Source: Chytridium lagenaria | Lineage: Eukaryota > Chytridiomycota > Chytridiomycetes > Chytridiales > Chytridiaceae | Assembly (NCBI GenBank): GCA_025449115.1 | Contig: JAHLKC010000086.1 | Coordinates: 62,001-126,000, forward strand | Length of the DNA stretch: 64,000 nucleotides | Reading direction: 5' to 3' | Shown here: positions 35,352 through 46,948 of the stretch, in pieces | Layout of the letters: every line of letters begins with the position of its first letter | How positions within the stretch are numbered: the first letter of the stretch is position 1 | The notes under the pieces: generated by a model | Told to the model about the DNA's origin: nothing | The model's input: only the letters and a program-made list of their open reading frames with translations | Database searches by the model: none | Translations under genes and position numbers: made by a program

Positions 35352-36587
35352 TTAAAAACCTTTTCCCCCTTCCCCGTATACTTTTTTCATCTTCATCCAC
35401 TCTTCAACGCTTCTCATCCTCCCAGGATGAATCTTATCCAAAAGCTCATAATCCCTCTTCACAACATTAGCATTCCACAACTCCCAGAAACCCGTAAAGT
35501 TTTCATGAAACGTTAAGCCACGAGTCGAGTTGGGGTGGGATGACATGAACACGGAGGTGAGCGGTGCATCGCGTGGAACGTTCATGCTGTCAAGGAACGC
35601 TTGGATGGTGACCGGGACGTGAGTAGCGGTGAGCGTTGGGTTGACTTTGTTGAAGGCTTGGACGATATCCGTAAAGTCAATGTGAGCAGTAGCGACTTTA
35701 AGATCGAGGTATGCCGATTTATCAATGTTGGTAAAAATCCACAGAGCGTAGACGCCAATGTCGTCCAGAGCGATCATGGGGATTTTACCGCCAAAACCTT
35801 TGCAGCGATTAGTACGTATGCGGCAACTTAAACAATAGCAAATTAACTTACCTAATGGTTGATTGAAAACAATCTTTCCGGGTGAGACTTCCTTTGGAGT
35901 AAACATTCCTTCAAGCAGCATCTCGAGATAAGGCCCCGTCGTCAATACACTTGGCACTATGTCCAAATTTCGTTGCGCCAATAGAAAATCTGAAGATGTT
36001 GAGGTCAGAAGGGGAGATAGAAAGAGTAGAAATGAACAAATAGTGAAAGTGTTCGGAATATCAGAAATAATGGGGACTAAAGAAACATACCCGTTACTTT
36101 TCCTTTCCCGTCATAGTGCCCACACCTAAACTTTTTCTCATATCCTCCCACCTTGAGAGAATAATCTAAAGCCCCCCACACGTAATGTCTAACCCCCATC
36201 TCAGCGGCAACTTCGAAAATCCTCATGCCCCAGTAAACTTCCTCTCGCTCCCCAGCGAAAATCCATCCGTATTCACATACGCTCCATACGCGCCATCAAA
36301 GACTTTGCGGAGCGTCGAATCATCCGTGTATTGACCTTGGGTGATTGTGACGTTGGAAGAGATGAAAGGAGGACCGCGCGTGCGGATGAGACGTCGCGTG
36401 TGAGGACGATAAGACCGTAATGAGGAGCGAGAGCTGTGAAGAAGAAAGTACGTGTTAAATGGAACTTGGAAGAAGGAATGAATAAGCTGGGATGAATCAA
36501 ACATGGAACCTCACCTTTGACGATAGGAACACCTTGTGCGCCAGTACCGCCAATAATAACAATTTTTTTAAGAGGAGTTGCAGCCAT
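35352..36587 (-). CDS. NmrA-like family protein (NAD(P)-binding Rossmann fold, HSCARG-type)
   Basis: It starts at ATG 36585-36587: MAATPLKKIVIIGGTGAQGV contains the GxxGxxG dinucleotide motif. It continues HYGLIVLTRDVSSARAVLL, then VTITQGQYTDDSTLRKVFDG and AYGAYVNTDGFSL, as in NmrA-like sensors. EVYWGMRIFEVAAEMGVRHY and VWGALDYSLKVGGYEKKFRC follow. After introns come GHYDGKGKVT (H-x-D-x-K-G, conserved in the family), then LDIVPSVLTTGPYLEMLL and KIPMIALDDIGVYALWIF. The C-terminus ends in VEEWMKMKKVYGEGGKGF near 35352. Such proteins sense NADP(H) or act as atypical reductases; the substrate is unknown. Two one-base frame changes (near 36360 and 36240) are needed, and both restore conserved family sequence. 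Confidence 0.82.
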
Positions 36588-37089
36588 GCCAAAGTTCTTC
36601 TTGACGCGCGTGTGGGTTTTTTAACGTTTGCAATGACGAACCCGGAAAACGAACCGACTCTTTTATATATTTGTTGCCCATCTGCGGTGATTCCGCAAGT
36701 CCGCAATGCTCAGACCTGTGATTGGCTCAATATTAATAAATTTTATTTCACGTTGATAATGATTTGAATTGCTGAGAAATGACGGCCTTCAGCTGTAGCC
36801 ATGCCGCATCTGATCGACGTTTTTAACCTTGATTGTTGTTGCTGTTTGATATGTCCGTCATCGTCGTCCTTAATCAAGTGCGTTTCTCTGACGTTGCCTA
36901 TGCGACATTACCTTTGCGGCGGATGGTATTTGAATCCCAGACATTCCCGTGCCTGATGTCTATGGACTTTGCTGGTGTACTGTTTTATTTGTATCAACAT
37001 CTCAAGGTATTATCTGAGCGCTGTCTCTCCAGCCTAGGATAAGAACAGACAATAAACCAAATTTATATCAATGTACGTCTATTAGACCG
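36588..37089. other. intergenic; possible upstream exon of the following ORF
   Basis: An open frame from ATG 36851 (MSVIVVLNQVRFSDVAYATL) ends at an AAG|GTATTA donor-like site at about 37004. It could be a first exon of the gene at 37090, but phase does not match the best acceptor, so I leave it unassigned. Confidence 0.35.
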
Positions 37090-38310
37090 TTGTATAAAGT
37101 TTCTTTCATTATCTGCTCGAGGGTTCGGCTTGGGATTCCTTTTGAGGATAAGAGCATCACTACGCCAGTGGAGCTCGACATCATGGTCCAGGATACTAAA
37201 CACTGTGAAATTAACATACTTGAGCTTATGGAGCCGATGATTGCGCTAAAGGAGCTTGCTGAACTGGATATTGCTGTTCCCCAGCCCGCAGAGACCATGG
37301 TCGTGATCAATGATTATATCAACTCTGTGGACGCTATTCCTAAGTTTTTAAAGGACTCTGTGAGGACCAATGATGAGTATGTAGAGCCCGCTATTGCGAG
37401 TAAGTCGGAAATTGTTGTTGCTATCTTAGACGGCTCCGTGGACACGATTGAAAAGTCTGTGAAGTTTATAGCCGAGGAGACCGCAATTACGGAGAACGTC
37501 CCAATTTTTCTTAAACTCACTGTGGAGGGTAGTATGGACACCGCAAATGACATTGTGAAACCTGTGATCGTGCTGAAGGAAGATGCGAGCATTGAGAGCT
37601 CCCTGGAGACCGTTGAGAACCCCGTGAGTAAGCCCGATACCGTCGGCGAGAGCGTGAATCCTATGAATGTTATTCAGGAAATTGTGACCATGGAAAATGC
37701 AACTGAGTCTGTTGGCACCTCAACCTGTGAAGGCACTATGAACATAGTCGACGTTATGAAGCCTGCCGAAATTGCGAAACCTATTGCTGTGGTTAAGGAG
37801 TATGTAAAAACGAATGAAGTTGGTGAGACTGTGAAACCTTTGCTTGTGCTTAGAGAGACCGTCGAAACGAAGAATGCGGCTGTTGATTGCTCAAAGAGCA
37901 ACGATAATATTTACAACGTCGAGGGCATTGATACCAATTTACAGGAAGCCATGGACACTGTAGTCGAGTCTATGGAACATATGGCTGTACAGACTTTGAT
38001 TGAACAGACTTGCATTGAGTATATGAAAGAAGTCTCTAAGATTGTGGCAAACACCTTCAACAAGTTGTTTACGTGGGCTTACTTCCTCGGACTCTTTGTT
38101 CTCGTCGCATCCATTGCCAAGAAATCGCTTGTGGGAGCTCCTTCCATCATCCAAAATCCTCAAACAAAGCTGAATCCTGGCATCTTCAATGCTGAAATGC
38201 CATCAATTTCGTACGATATCGTCGCTTCTAACCCTACCGTGGTTATGAATTATCTTGTCGAGTACCTGGAGGTAAATGTATATTTTGTGAAACACCCTAA
38301 CAAGTATTAG
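37090..38310 (+). CDS. acidic, Val/Glu/Thr-rich degenerate-repeat protein with C-terminal transmembrane segment
   Basis: No family is recognised. This is the longest unbroken unknown frame in the window. Much of the first 270 residues is built from a degenerate ~30-residue pattern: VKPVIVLKEDASIESSLETV, AKPIAVVKEYVKTNEVGETV and VKPLLVLRETVETKNAAVD are clear copies, with weaker ones before (VEPAIASKSEIVVAILDGSV). A helical segment, EHMAVQTLIEQTCIEYMKEV, is followed by WAYFLGLFVLVASIAKK, a likely single transmembrane span about 80 residues from the end. There is no ATG at the 5' end, so it begins with an upstream exon. An alternative 3' end uses a donor at YLE|GTAAATG (38272) and a short exon, KWDVDDREPEELSYRCSTTF, ending at 38373-38375. 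Localisation may be organelle or nuclear membrane; that is a guess from the tail-like anchor. Confidence 0.5.
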   Translation: MYKVSFIICSRVRLGIPFEDKSITTPVELDIMVQDTKHCEINILELMEPMIALKELAELDIAVPQPAETMVVINDYINSVDAIPKFLKDSVRTNDEYVEPAIASKSEIVVAILDGSVDTIEKSVKFIAEETAITENVPIFLKLTVEGSMDTANDIVKPVIVLKEDASIESSLETVENPVSKPDTVGESVNPMNVIQEIVTMENATESVGTSTCEGTMNIVDVMKPAEIAKPIAVVKEYVKTNEVGETVKPLLVLRETVETKNAAVDCSKSNDNIYNVEGIDTNLQEAMDTVVESMEHMAVQTLIEQTCIEYMKEVSKIVANTFNKLFTWAYFLGLFVLVASIAKKSLVGAPSIIQNPQTKLNPGIFNAEMPSISYDIVASNPTVVMNYLVEYLEVNVYFVKHPNKY

Positions 38311-39171
38311 AAAAATGGGATGTCGATGACCGAGAGCCAGAAGAGCTCTCTTATCGTTGTTCAACGACTTTTCTCTGAAGTAAATAACCAGGAAGAACCA
38401 TCAACGAAAACCGCCATCAACAGCTCTTCACGCGACAGCTCAAAAGATATCCCCACCAATCCACCGTCCACATCTCAAAAGCGCAGCGGGTAAACAGACT
38501 GAAGATGATTTCGCATCAGGCGACTTCCCTCGGGTGACATATTCGCCAAGAGCTGTCACTCTTCGTCTTCGGTCGGTGGTAATGACGTTAAGGAATTACA
38601 TCAGGCAGCATAAACAAGAGCCCCTCTGGGAAAGAGTCGACTCTTTTCTTTCTTATTTTTTCCCGTCTTGGAAATGACTTCAACATTTTCTACTCTGTGT
38701 ATTTATTATCATAAGCATATCCGGAAGTAAAAAAAAATATTAACCCTTGCATTTATTATGTTTTTTCGGACTCTTGCGCGAAAAGGTTTTTATTAAACTT
38801 TGTTGATACCACAAAACAGATGGTTGAGAGGACGTGTGTAATGGACGGCGATAATTTCACAGTTCATCTAGGGCTGCAACCACGAAGTCAATATCACGAA
38901 CGATAGAAAAAGCGTAATATTCGACGTTAACATTTAATCCCAATCCACGCTCAATCCCAATCAGCTTTCACCTTCCTCTCGTGTCTAGACTACATAGATA
39001 TAAGGTATTGCGGAGAATAAAGACACATGTGGTTTGGTAAAAGCCCGCTGGAAACGTAAAGAATTACATCAGGACGTGGAACGAATAAGAGAACAATTTA
39101 CGAGAAGAAAAGAACACGGCTAGCCTTCGCTGTTGCGCCCCCAACCCTTGATACCCTAATAACCCGCAGCA
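38311..39171. other. intergenic, nothing recognised
   Basis: About 860 bp with no convincing coding frame beyond the possible 3' exon to 38375. AT-rich stretches lie near 38700-38760. The promoter of the basic unknown gene at 39172 should be here. Confidence 0.45.
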
Positions 39172-39988
39172 ATGTCGTCGACTGATCTCCTTGCACGCTT
39201 GGATGAGTGCAAGTTGACAAAGAAGGATGCGAGAGTAGCACCAAAAATGGATGAGCGGAACAGCAGGGGGTTTGCGACGGGTCTACGACGCCGATCAACA
39301 CAGTATGAGAGAGGGGCAATGTTCACGCCGAGAAACACTGGGGATGATTTGCTGGTTACGTTTGACGCAGGAGATCGAGAGGGAACGGGAAAGGGTAAGA
39401 GGAGAACGTGCTGTCAGAAGGGCGCGGCATGGGGATGTCATGGCGGAACGAAGACGGAGTATTGCGGGGTTTGCTAGGTGGTTTGAGGATGAAGCCCTCA
39501 AGAGCAGAAAGTGGGAAGGTGACGGAATGAATGGGGACATAGATGGTGAGATCAGGAGGTCGAGAGAGAGAGTTCAAGAAGACGGTATGGGGAAGAAGAG
39601 TAAGTCAAGAGGGAGTTTGGAAAGGGTTGGAGCGATAAGGAGGAGTAACCGAAAGCTACATCAAGAGGTAAGAAAATCTTATCCCTATCCTACTGCATCC
39701 ACACCATACCGCTTGCATCCCAACACTCCTCCCATAGCACAAGGATCTGCAGCAATGCCATCATCCAGTTCAGCAGACATCGCCTCGTCACCATGCACAA
39801 AATCTGCAAATCTTTTTTTCCCAAATTCTTGGGCGGATGGTGCTGATGACGACGGCTCAGTGCTGAGACCAACCTGCGAGAACCAAATCCCTCGCAAGCA
39901 GCACTGTAACAGAGTCCGTCTTAAGGGATTCCGTCGTTGTTGTAGCTTTTCGGCTCTGCAGCGTTCTATACCTCACTTCATCCCTTGA
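39172..39988 (+). CDS. unidentified basic protein with Arg/Glu-rich helix
   Basis: The start ATG 39172 gives MSSTDLLARLDECKLTKKDA, then MDERNSRGFATGLRRRSTQY. From about 39340 the second frame is better: LTQEIERERERVRGERAVRR, with ERRRSIAGFARWFEDEALKS, a likely coiled-coil or single long helix. After GAIRRSNRKLHQE comes Ser/Pro-rich sequence to TGA 39986-39988. The change between frames could be an indel or a short intron (a GTAAGAGG site lies at about 39393). The Ser/Pro-rich end may be read-through of an intron at QE|GTAAGAAA (39668). No domain is recognised and function is unknown. Confidence 0.4.
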
Positions 39989-40119
39989 TCTGGACATTCA
40001 TTACTTCAACCCATTCTCCCATCCCTTCATCCGCCGTCTAACCGCATCATATTATCCACTCTTTATATCACCTCTCCTTCTCTAATCACATCGAACGTTT
40101 CCCATATCTCCTTTGCTCA

Positions 40120-43100
40120 ATGGCATGGCTTTTCCAATCTGTCGACCTGTCCAAACTACAAAACAACCTGTTTTCGCTACTTTCCGATGGCCCCGCCGAC
40201 GATCATAACAACCAACGCCGTCCCCGATCCCTCGTTATCCCTCCCCGATCATCATCCCTCCCGTCCGTTATCGTCACTCCTCCATCCCCTACAACATTGG
40301 CATCACCATCTCTCCATATATCTCCATCATCCTCTACTTCGATTTTACCCTTAAAACCTCGCACATGCTCATCTTCCATCCCTCCAACCTTTTCGGAACT
40401 CCATGCATTTATGGCGCCACCTCACATTACACCACCTCCAATACCTCGCACTTTCCCATCTCGAACCTCATCATCTCGGAATGCTTTACGTCGTTCCATC
40501 GATTTTTTCCCTCCAAACGATACCGATACTTTAACTGCTCGCTCAAACTCTCCTGTTCCTTCTCGACAGCAGGCACATCATGCGAGCAGTGATAAATCGA
40601 AATATCAAGGGCATCCTTACGATGCTGACTTCTCCAGTCCCCTCACCCGAAGCCGAACCGTGGCTGCCACCTCTTCATCCTCGTCAAATCATATTTCACG
40701 CCCAACAAATCACATAGCAACCCCGTTTTATTCTCACCGTCCTCTATGGCAGCTTTAACTAATTCTGCCGGCCCCGTCCAAATTTTAGTGGAAGATGACG
40801 AACGAACACACTCACATAATCCATCTGACTTCACCACCCTCCCCACAACGACTTCACCACCACCGACTCCTCCCACCCTGATCTTAGCCGTGAACCTCAA
40901 CCCACAGGCTGGGACAGCGGTCTCACCGTCCACGGCAAAAGAAGCGGAAGCCTTTATATTCGCTCTCAACAACATTGTCGCGCGGGGGCGTCGCAGTTCC
41001 ATCGATTCGGACCACGGCGCAGGCGCCAGACCCTTTTCACTTGCACCTCCCGCGACGCCACCCACAGAGTCCCCCTCGTATGCCCACCCAATAGCGTTAT
41101 CCGTGTCGGTCTCATCTGATTGCGTCTGAGAACGATATGGAACCTCCCGTGCCTGCTACAAGGAAGGTGGAAGTTGGGATGAGACATCGCCAACCCATCA
41201 TTGACTGCTCTGATTTGTTTCCGGATGCTGTTGGAGAACGGGCTGGCCTATATGTGTTTAGGATTGAGAATATGAGGCCAGAGGTGGTGACATTTGATCA
41301 GGTAACGTTTCCGCTACTGGTTTAGCTCTTTATTATCACTTATGCCCTGGCCCATCTAACTTCTTTTTTGATGGTGTCGTTATTCGTAAAGTTCGGACGT
41401 TTTTGTATTGCGGACTGCTATATTGTCCTCTCGAGTGCTGAGGCTGTTGAAGGTGAAGGTGTGGATGCGGTCAGATTGAATCACAGAATATGGACGTGGA
41501 TTGGAAAGGAAGCCGAAATGGATAAACGGTTTTGCTGCGCCATGTATGCTGTAGGACTCAAAAATGCTATCGGGGAACTGGAAGGGTTGATAGAATGGTG
41601 AATATTACGATTTAGTTGTCTCTTTTATATGTTAATAATTGGAAACGTAATAATAATTTTGTAGACTGAAGCTGAGGAATCTCCTGAATTTGCGGAACTC
41701 TTTGGAGGATCTTAGAACATCTTGATAGCACATTTGCAACAGAGAGCGGGCTTATGTTGCAGAGAAGCGTCGACAGTACCCTTTGAGGGTATATCGCATT
41801 CAGGGCAAGCTCAACGTGTTTCTGCAGCTGGTGAGTTTACGAATAATGGTTTGAAGACAAAGGACATATGTTAAGTCAATTATGTCCTATAAATAGGTTG
41901 CTCCCACTTCTGCGTCACTAATGTCCGAGCACGTTACTTGATTGATGCCGGACTTGAGATAATACAGTGGAACGGCTCTGCGTCGAGCATTGGTGTACGA
42001 TCAAAATGTAGGATGTTTTGTGAAAGCATCAATGCCTCGGAAAGAGTTGGAAGAGCTCAGGTGTTTGAAATGAGTGAGTAAATGATATTGCCGTGCTATT
42101 TCTTGGACTGACGTAATATTTCACAGATGAGGCGAAGAAGACGAATGGCTTTGGGGACGTTTTACCGGAATCGGAGGATATCCCAACAGGTTATAATTCA
42201 TTGACCCGTCGCCAACAGATGTCTCTAAACTTTCGTCTCCTTCAGCTCTTCCTGAGGCTCTTGCTACTCATCCCATAAGTGTCTATCGCGCTCCCGCTGA
42301 CGCCTCTGATGATTCTGACGACGAGATTACAGATCCAGTGAAAAATGTTGTCTCGTCGGGAGAGAAGCTGAAGCGGGGCCTATTGAAGACCGATGGCTGT
42401 TTTGTGATTGATGTTGGCTGTGAAGTTTTCTTGTGGATTGGATTGGGTGCTAGACCTGAAGTCAAGGTTGCAGCTGGAGAAATAATGGCTGTGAGTGTTC
42501 AACCTTTATTTTTATCCCTGTTTTTGTTACTTCAATTAGTTATTATGGAATGAGGGAGTTCGTTTGGTTTATATTCCTCTTATGATTTGCCCCTTCTTAT
42601 ATTTAACTCAGAGGGTCATTCGACTTGTGGACCGCCCACCATGGTTAGCGCTTCAACGCGCGATCGAAGGACACGAGCCTGAAGCGTTTAAGCTACGCTT
42701 CCCAGATTGGGCTGATTCTGATCCCGCAAGAAAGCTTCTATTGCGACCAGAGCGTAAGTATTTTTCCCTTTTAAACTAGAACGGAAAAGACTGTGGAATA
42801 AACCTTGTTAAAAAACCTTAAAGGTCAACAACCAGCATTGCCTGGTATCGAGGTAGATGTGCAGGCACTCTACACGGCCAAGAACTCGTTTGGTTCACTG
42901 GGCAACATTGCCTCTGAAGAATCCACTATCGAAGAAACGTTTAAGAAAGCCAATCAACAGCTGGTCAGCATGACGTTATTTATGCACGATAAGAGTGGAC
43001 GGTTTATCCGTGTGCCTGCGCAGGAGCAGGAACATGTGTGGAATGGAGATGCTTACCTATTTCTTTGTGTATACTCAAAGAAGCCTGTCGAGGGGCGGAT

Positions 43101-44558
43101 TTCAGCCTCTCGTCGGAGTGAGATACAGAAGCAGGGTTCTGAAGGGTCGGTGTCGATTGTGGAGTCAATGGATGACTGCTCGGTGAATGGAAGTGAATTG
43201 GAGTCAGAGGATGGGGAAAGTAGTGACGTCATGACAGAATCAGCTTATGATGATACCGAAGATTTGGCAAACGAGATGGATGAGGTGGATTGTATCGTTT
43301 ATTTCTGGGAAGGTCGGAAAGCCTCCCGTGTGGCATATTCGGCGTTTCGGTTTCAGGCGCTGTCTGAAATGGAGAATCTTGTAAGGAACATGTATGGATG
43401 CGGAGTCAGTGTCGTCCATACAGTTCAGGGACGGGAACCTGTTGAGCTTCTCGCGCACCTTGGGAACCGCATAGTTGTTTATCGTGGGAACAGAAAGACT
43501 GATCGTTGGAGGCTTCGAGCTGCGCCTGATAGTGCATCGATGCCACCATCACAAGGTTCTCACGTTTCGCCGGCTGCCGATTCTCATGATAAGGTTTTGC
43601 ATCCTGACAAACCAATGCATTTCCATCAGACTATTCTTTTCCATATTCGTACGGAGGGAAGTGGAGAACAGCAAGAGCTGTCGAAGTCAGTCCCGTATCG
43701 ACGCGGCCTTGGTGTCTCGCGACTGCTTTCTCGTATGCAAGTTCCCTTTGCAAAGATCCAATGACGTTCCCTTTGCGTTTCTTTGGGTTGGTCGTGGCGC
43801 AAGACGCGATGACGTACGAAACGCAAAAGACATATCCGATCGTATCCTCTCCGTCCTCGACCCTCAAGAACCTATCTTTGACAAGCCCTTCACACACGAA
43901 CCCATATCAGAAACATCCTTACGCCCGTCAGGTCGTTTCCGCATTGTCTCTGAGAAACTCGAACCCAAGGCATTTTGGGAATGCTTTGTTGATGGTCATC
44001 TTCGTCTTTTCCTCTGCAGCTCTCATGAGTCCCATCTCTCCCACACCTTCCATCGCCTCCGCAAATTCAGCCATCACTCCCAGAAGTGAATCCGCAACCG
44101 GCCACGCTCTTCGTAGCACAGCCATTACCGGCATTCTCCCGCGTCTCCTCCTCTGCACATGTTCAAGCGGTAATTTCCGAGTGATCGAGATTGCTGATTT
44201 TGTGCAAACCGATCTTGATACAACGACATGCGCGATTGTGGATCCTGGACCTCCTGATCATGTGTTTGTGTGGTGTGGGTTGGAAGCGTCTGATGTTGTG
44301 AGGACGTTGACAAGGAAGGCTGTTGAGATTTGGGTTAGAGAGACAAATCGAGGTGATGGGGAGGGAGAGTTGGAGTGTGTTGAGTGGGTTGAGGAGGGGG
44401 AAGAGGGGGCTGCGTTTAGGACCGTGTTTTTGGGGTGGGAGGTTGGGGGTGCGGATGCAGGGAAGAGGGTGAAGGATCCAGGGAATAGGTTTAAAAGGGA
44501 GGAGGAGTTGAGGAAGAGTAAAACGAGTAAGGCGGGGACGACAACGGTGACGGCGTGA
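40120..44558 (+). CDS. gelsolin/villin-family actin-binding protein with disordered N-terminus
   Basis: Gelsolin repeats sever, cap or bundle actin, usually under calcium control. The start ATG 40120 (MAWLFQSVDLSKLQNNLFSL) precedes about 300 Ser/Pro/Thr-rich residues. Repeats then appear as exons. Examples are ERAGLYVFRIENMRPEVV (about 41240), RLNHRIWTWIGKEAEMDKR (about 41480), YPLRVYRIQGKLNVFLQL (41780) and LIDAGLEIIQWNGSAS (41940). Later ones are KTDGCFVIDVGCEVFLWIG and LGARPEVKVAAGEIMA (42390), VDCIVYFWEGRKASRVAYSA (43290), DVPFAFLWVGRGARRDDVRN (43760) and DHVFVWCGLEASDVVRTLTR (44255). The D-x-F-W-x-G...K...A-x-x-A signature recurs about five to six times. Several introns and a few one-base frame changes (for example near 43670 and 44090) are needed. 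It ends at TGA 44556-44558. There is no clear villin headpiece. It could also be described as fragmin/flightless-like without LRRs. Confidence 0.78.
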
Positions 44559-44800
44559 GGTTGTGGAATATTTTGGATGATGCACTTAACATAGAGGCTG
44601 CTGGAAGAAGGTTTATACCTCCGCGTCATAATACAACGATAATTATTGAGTCAGCATTTAGTACCGTTTTGTTTTATTTTCTAAATCTTCTTGGCGGACA
44701 TCGCCTGCGACGAATGGGGATGAAAGATGCTTGCCGATGATAGAATATCTGTAGCTTCTGAAGTCGGTTGATAGTTGGTAGGAGACGGTGGGACTTGCTG

Positions 44801-45449
44801 CTACTTTGGGGAAGCTTGCGATTCCTGTTCCTTTTGCTTCAGTCTGTCCAGGTAGATTTGATCCGCACGTTCTGCCATCAGCATTCGCTCTCGAGGCGTA
44901 ACATGGTCCGGCAGCTTGTGGAATCCGAGAGACTGAAGAATCTCCTGTAACACATGTGAAGGTCAGGATGGACAGTTGACAGCGACGGGGTAAGAGAATG
45001 GATGAAACAGTTCAAGTTGAAGAGGGAAAGGAAATGCCGTACGGCATACAATGCATGCGACGCATGTTTAAGTTAAAACAAACGAAAAACGTAGAATGGC
45101 ATGACGGGAAGGACAGAACGAAATGAAGAGATGCCCAAGGAAACAGATATCGCACTTTCTGCACAAACAAGCACTCCTTTAATTTCCTTCTCTCAATTCT
45201 GCATAACCCTGCCCACCCCGACAACGTATTGGACCTCAAACACTCCTGCAATTCCCACTGTACATCTGCACAATTACTCGCCGCCATCGACTCAATCCCC
45301 ATATCCCTATTCCGGAAGGAGGCAAGCTCTCCTCTTGTTTGGTCCCTCTCATTCCTTATTCTTTCCTTCAGAATCTCCTTTTCTTGTTCGTTGCGAGGAG
45401 GTCCTGTGAGAGGGAAGTACGGATTCTCCCAGACTCTCTCGTCAGCCAT
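44801..45449 (-). CDS. twin-CX9C (CHCH) mitochondrial protein, CMC/COX-assembly type
   Basis: Exon 1 is 45156-45449 and starts MADERVWENPYFPLTGPPRN. It carries NCADVQWELQECLRS and LCRIERRKLKECLFVQK, that is C-x9-C twice, the twin CX9C fold imported by Mia40 into the intermembrane space. The intron is 44945-45155 (GTGCGATATC...ACAG). Exon 2 (44801-44944) reads EILQSLGFHKLPDHVTPRER and ends QASPK with TAG 44801-44803. Length is about 145 residues. Family members help assemble respiratory complexes, for example cytochrome oxidase. Which paralog this is (CMC1/2, COX19, COX23 or other) I cannot settle. Its neighbour is the GATA factor, on the same strand with 52 bp between. Confidence 0.8.
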
Positions 45450-45501
45450 GACTTTATATTTTATTTTTGTAAAACCAGAAAAATAAATACAAGTTGGTCA
45501 T

Positions 45502-46476
45502 TCAGTTGCCATGCGCTTTCGAAGGGGCTTTGCGGTTGCCGTCGCTTTTGACGACAAAAGGTCGTTGCTGGCCGTTCATCTTGGTGCTATTTAAAGGTGT
45601 TAACGATAATATCCTTTCGTTGGGTTCGTCATAAAAACTTAACTATAATCCGCACGCGTTGCATAAAAGTATGTGGTTAGGACCGCGGCGCCAACTGCAG
45701 GGAATCAATAATTAGAGAAAAACTGAAGAATAGTAATAGAGCTACAAAGTAAACCGTGGCTTTATCTTTTTTTTTTTTACAAGTTTGGATAATGACCTTG
45801 GCGTGTTGGTGCATCCACAATTAGCACACTGCTTTTCTGGCGCCGTTGACGCGTCCCCTTTCTCTCCACTACTCTTTCCCCGTCCAGCCCCCGACTTCTG
45901 CAATGCTTTCTTCTTCCTATCGCCTAGAAACCCGTCAAAAGAAGTCGAGGACCCAAATTCATCCAAATGGCGATGCTGCAACATCAACAACGTCCCATCA
46001 TCATCCATGTTGAGGTTCGGCATTCCCTCCGAGCGTGACGGCAGCAAGGCAGCGGATGGCCATGCAAACACATTTTCATCAGTGAGCGAGCTGGTCAACA
46101 CATTGCTGCAGTCGCGCATCCCGCCCCGTTGAAGGTTGAGAGGCATAGAGATGGATAAGGGGGCCGATGACTGCATCGCGAGGGCAAGGTCCACAGAAGA
46201 AGAGGTTGAGCCGTCGGTCTCGAAGAACAAAAAGGGGGGCGAGAAAAAGTTCATGGACGGGAGACTGGAACTCATGCCGGGAATCTGAAGAGGGCTGGCG
46301 ATTCTAGTTTTGAGAGGTCAGAATAGCATCCTGAAATTTAATACAACAAATCACCCTGGGATAGGCATCTGAGAATGGACTTGATGATGCTGAAGGCTCT
46401 GAAGGGTTTGGTGGTGATGGTTGTGAAGCGGGACGTCTGCTGCCTGCATACCATTGCCTGCCTCGTCTCGCGACAT
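45502..46476 (-). CDS. GATA-type zinc-finger transcription factor, single finger split by two introns
   Basis: The start is ATG 46474-46476 (MSRDEAGNGMQAADVPLHNH), with a His/Gln-rich stretch HNHHHQTLQSLQHHQVHSQ. Exon 2 (to 45797) reads on through IASPLQIPGMSSSLPSMNFF, is Ser-rich, and ends CANCGCTNTP. Exon 3 (45644-45694) gives SWRRGPNHILLCNACGL, and exon 4 (45502-45586) gives YTKMNGQQRPFVVKSDGNRK and ends KAHGN with TGA. Joined, the finger is C-x2-C-x17-C-x2-C with TPSWRRGP, CNACGLY and K-NG-RP, the GATA consensus with a 17-residue loop. All splice junctions (AG|GT, CAG|T, TA|GTTAAG, ATAG|C) keep frame. It binds GATA-core DNA by family; targets (nitrogen, light or iron) cannot be told. Confidence 0.85.
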
Positions 46477-46948
46477 TGCTAAAATTGCTAATGCAAATAT
46501 CGACAGGGGAAAATGGCGAGTTCCCGTCTACTTATGTTGATGAAATGTCGTGATGGGAACAAGAAGAGGTAAAAAAAACTTAACGCGTGAGAGGCGAAAC
46601 ATCAACGCGAGGACGCGTTTCTCACTAAGTCGAATTGTCTATCTCCCAGGGGCCAAATCAAGTGATAAGGGGGAAATGGTGGGAATCAAAGGCAGGGATC
46701 AGGGATAAAGAGTATTAAACGAGGTTGATGCCCTACCAAGAAAAAAATCAATACCATACTGGAATTGATCATATTGGCCATGCGGGATGTAAAGTGGGGA
46801 AGCAGTTTGCTTATTGGAGACTGACGATTTATCAGGGAAAAATCCATCCAAAGTGTTTACATATGAGTAAGTATCCGGTAAAAAACGTTATATAACTATT
46901 CATTTACGCGGCTGCCGTGTGTCTACTATTTATTGATAAAATTAAGTT
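46477..46948. promoter_or_regulatory. upstream region of the GATA factor
   Basis: This gap of about 470 bp lies between the GATA gene start and the 3' end of the 5'-nucleotidase gene, both on the minus strand. It should hold the GATA promoter and the nucleotidase terminator. GATA-core sequences occur (for example AGTGATAAGG near 46660), allowing autoregulation, but such cores are frequent by chance. Confidence 0.35.

Noticed and set aside
46640..46680. GATA autoregulatory site upstream of the GATA gene
   Set aside because: Single GATA cores occur often by chance; there is no cluster or conservation evidence.
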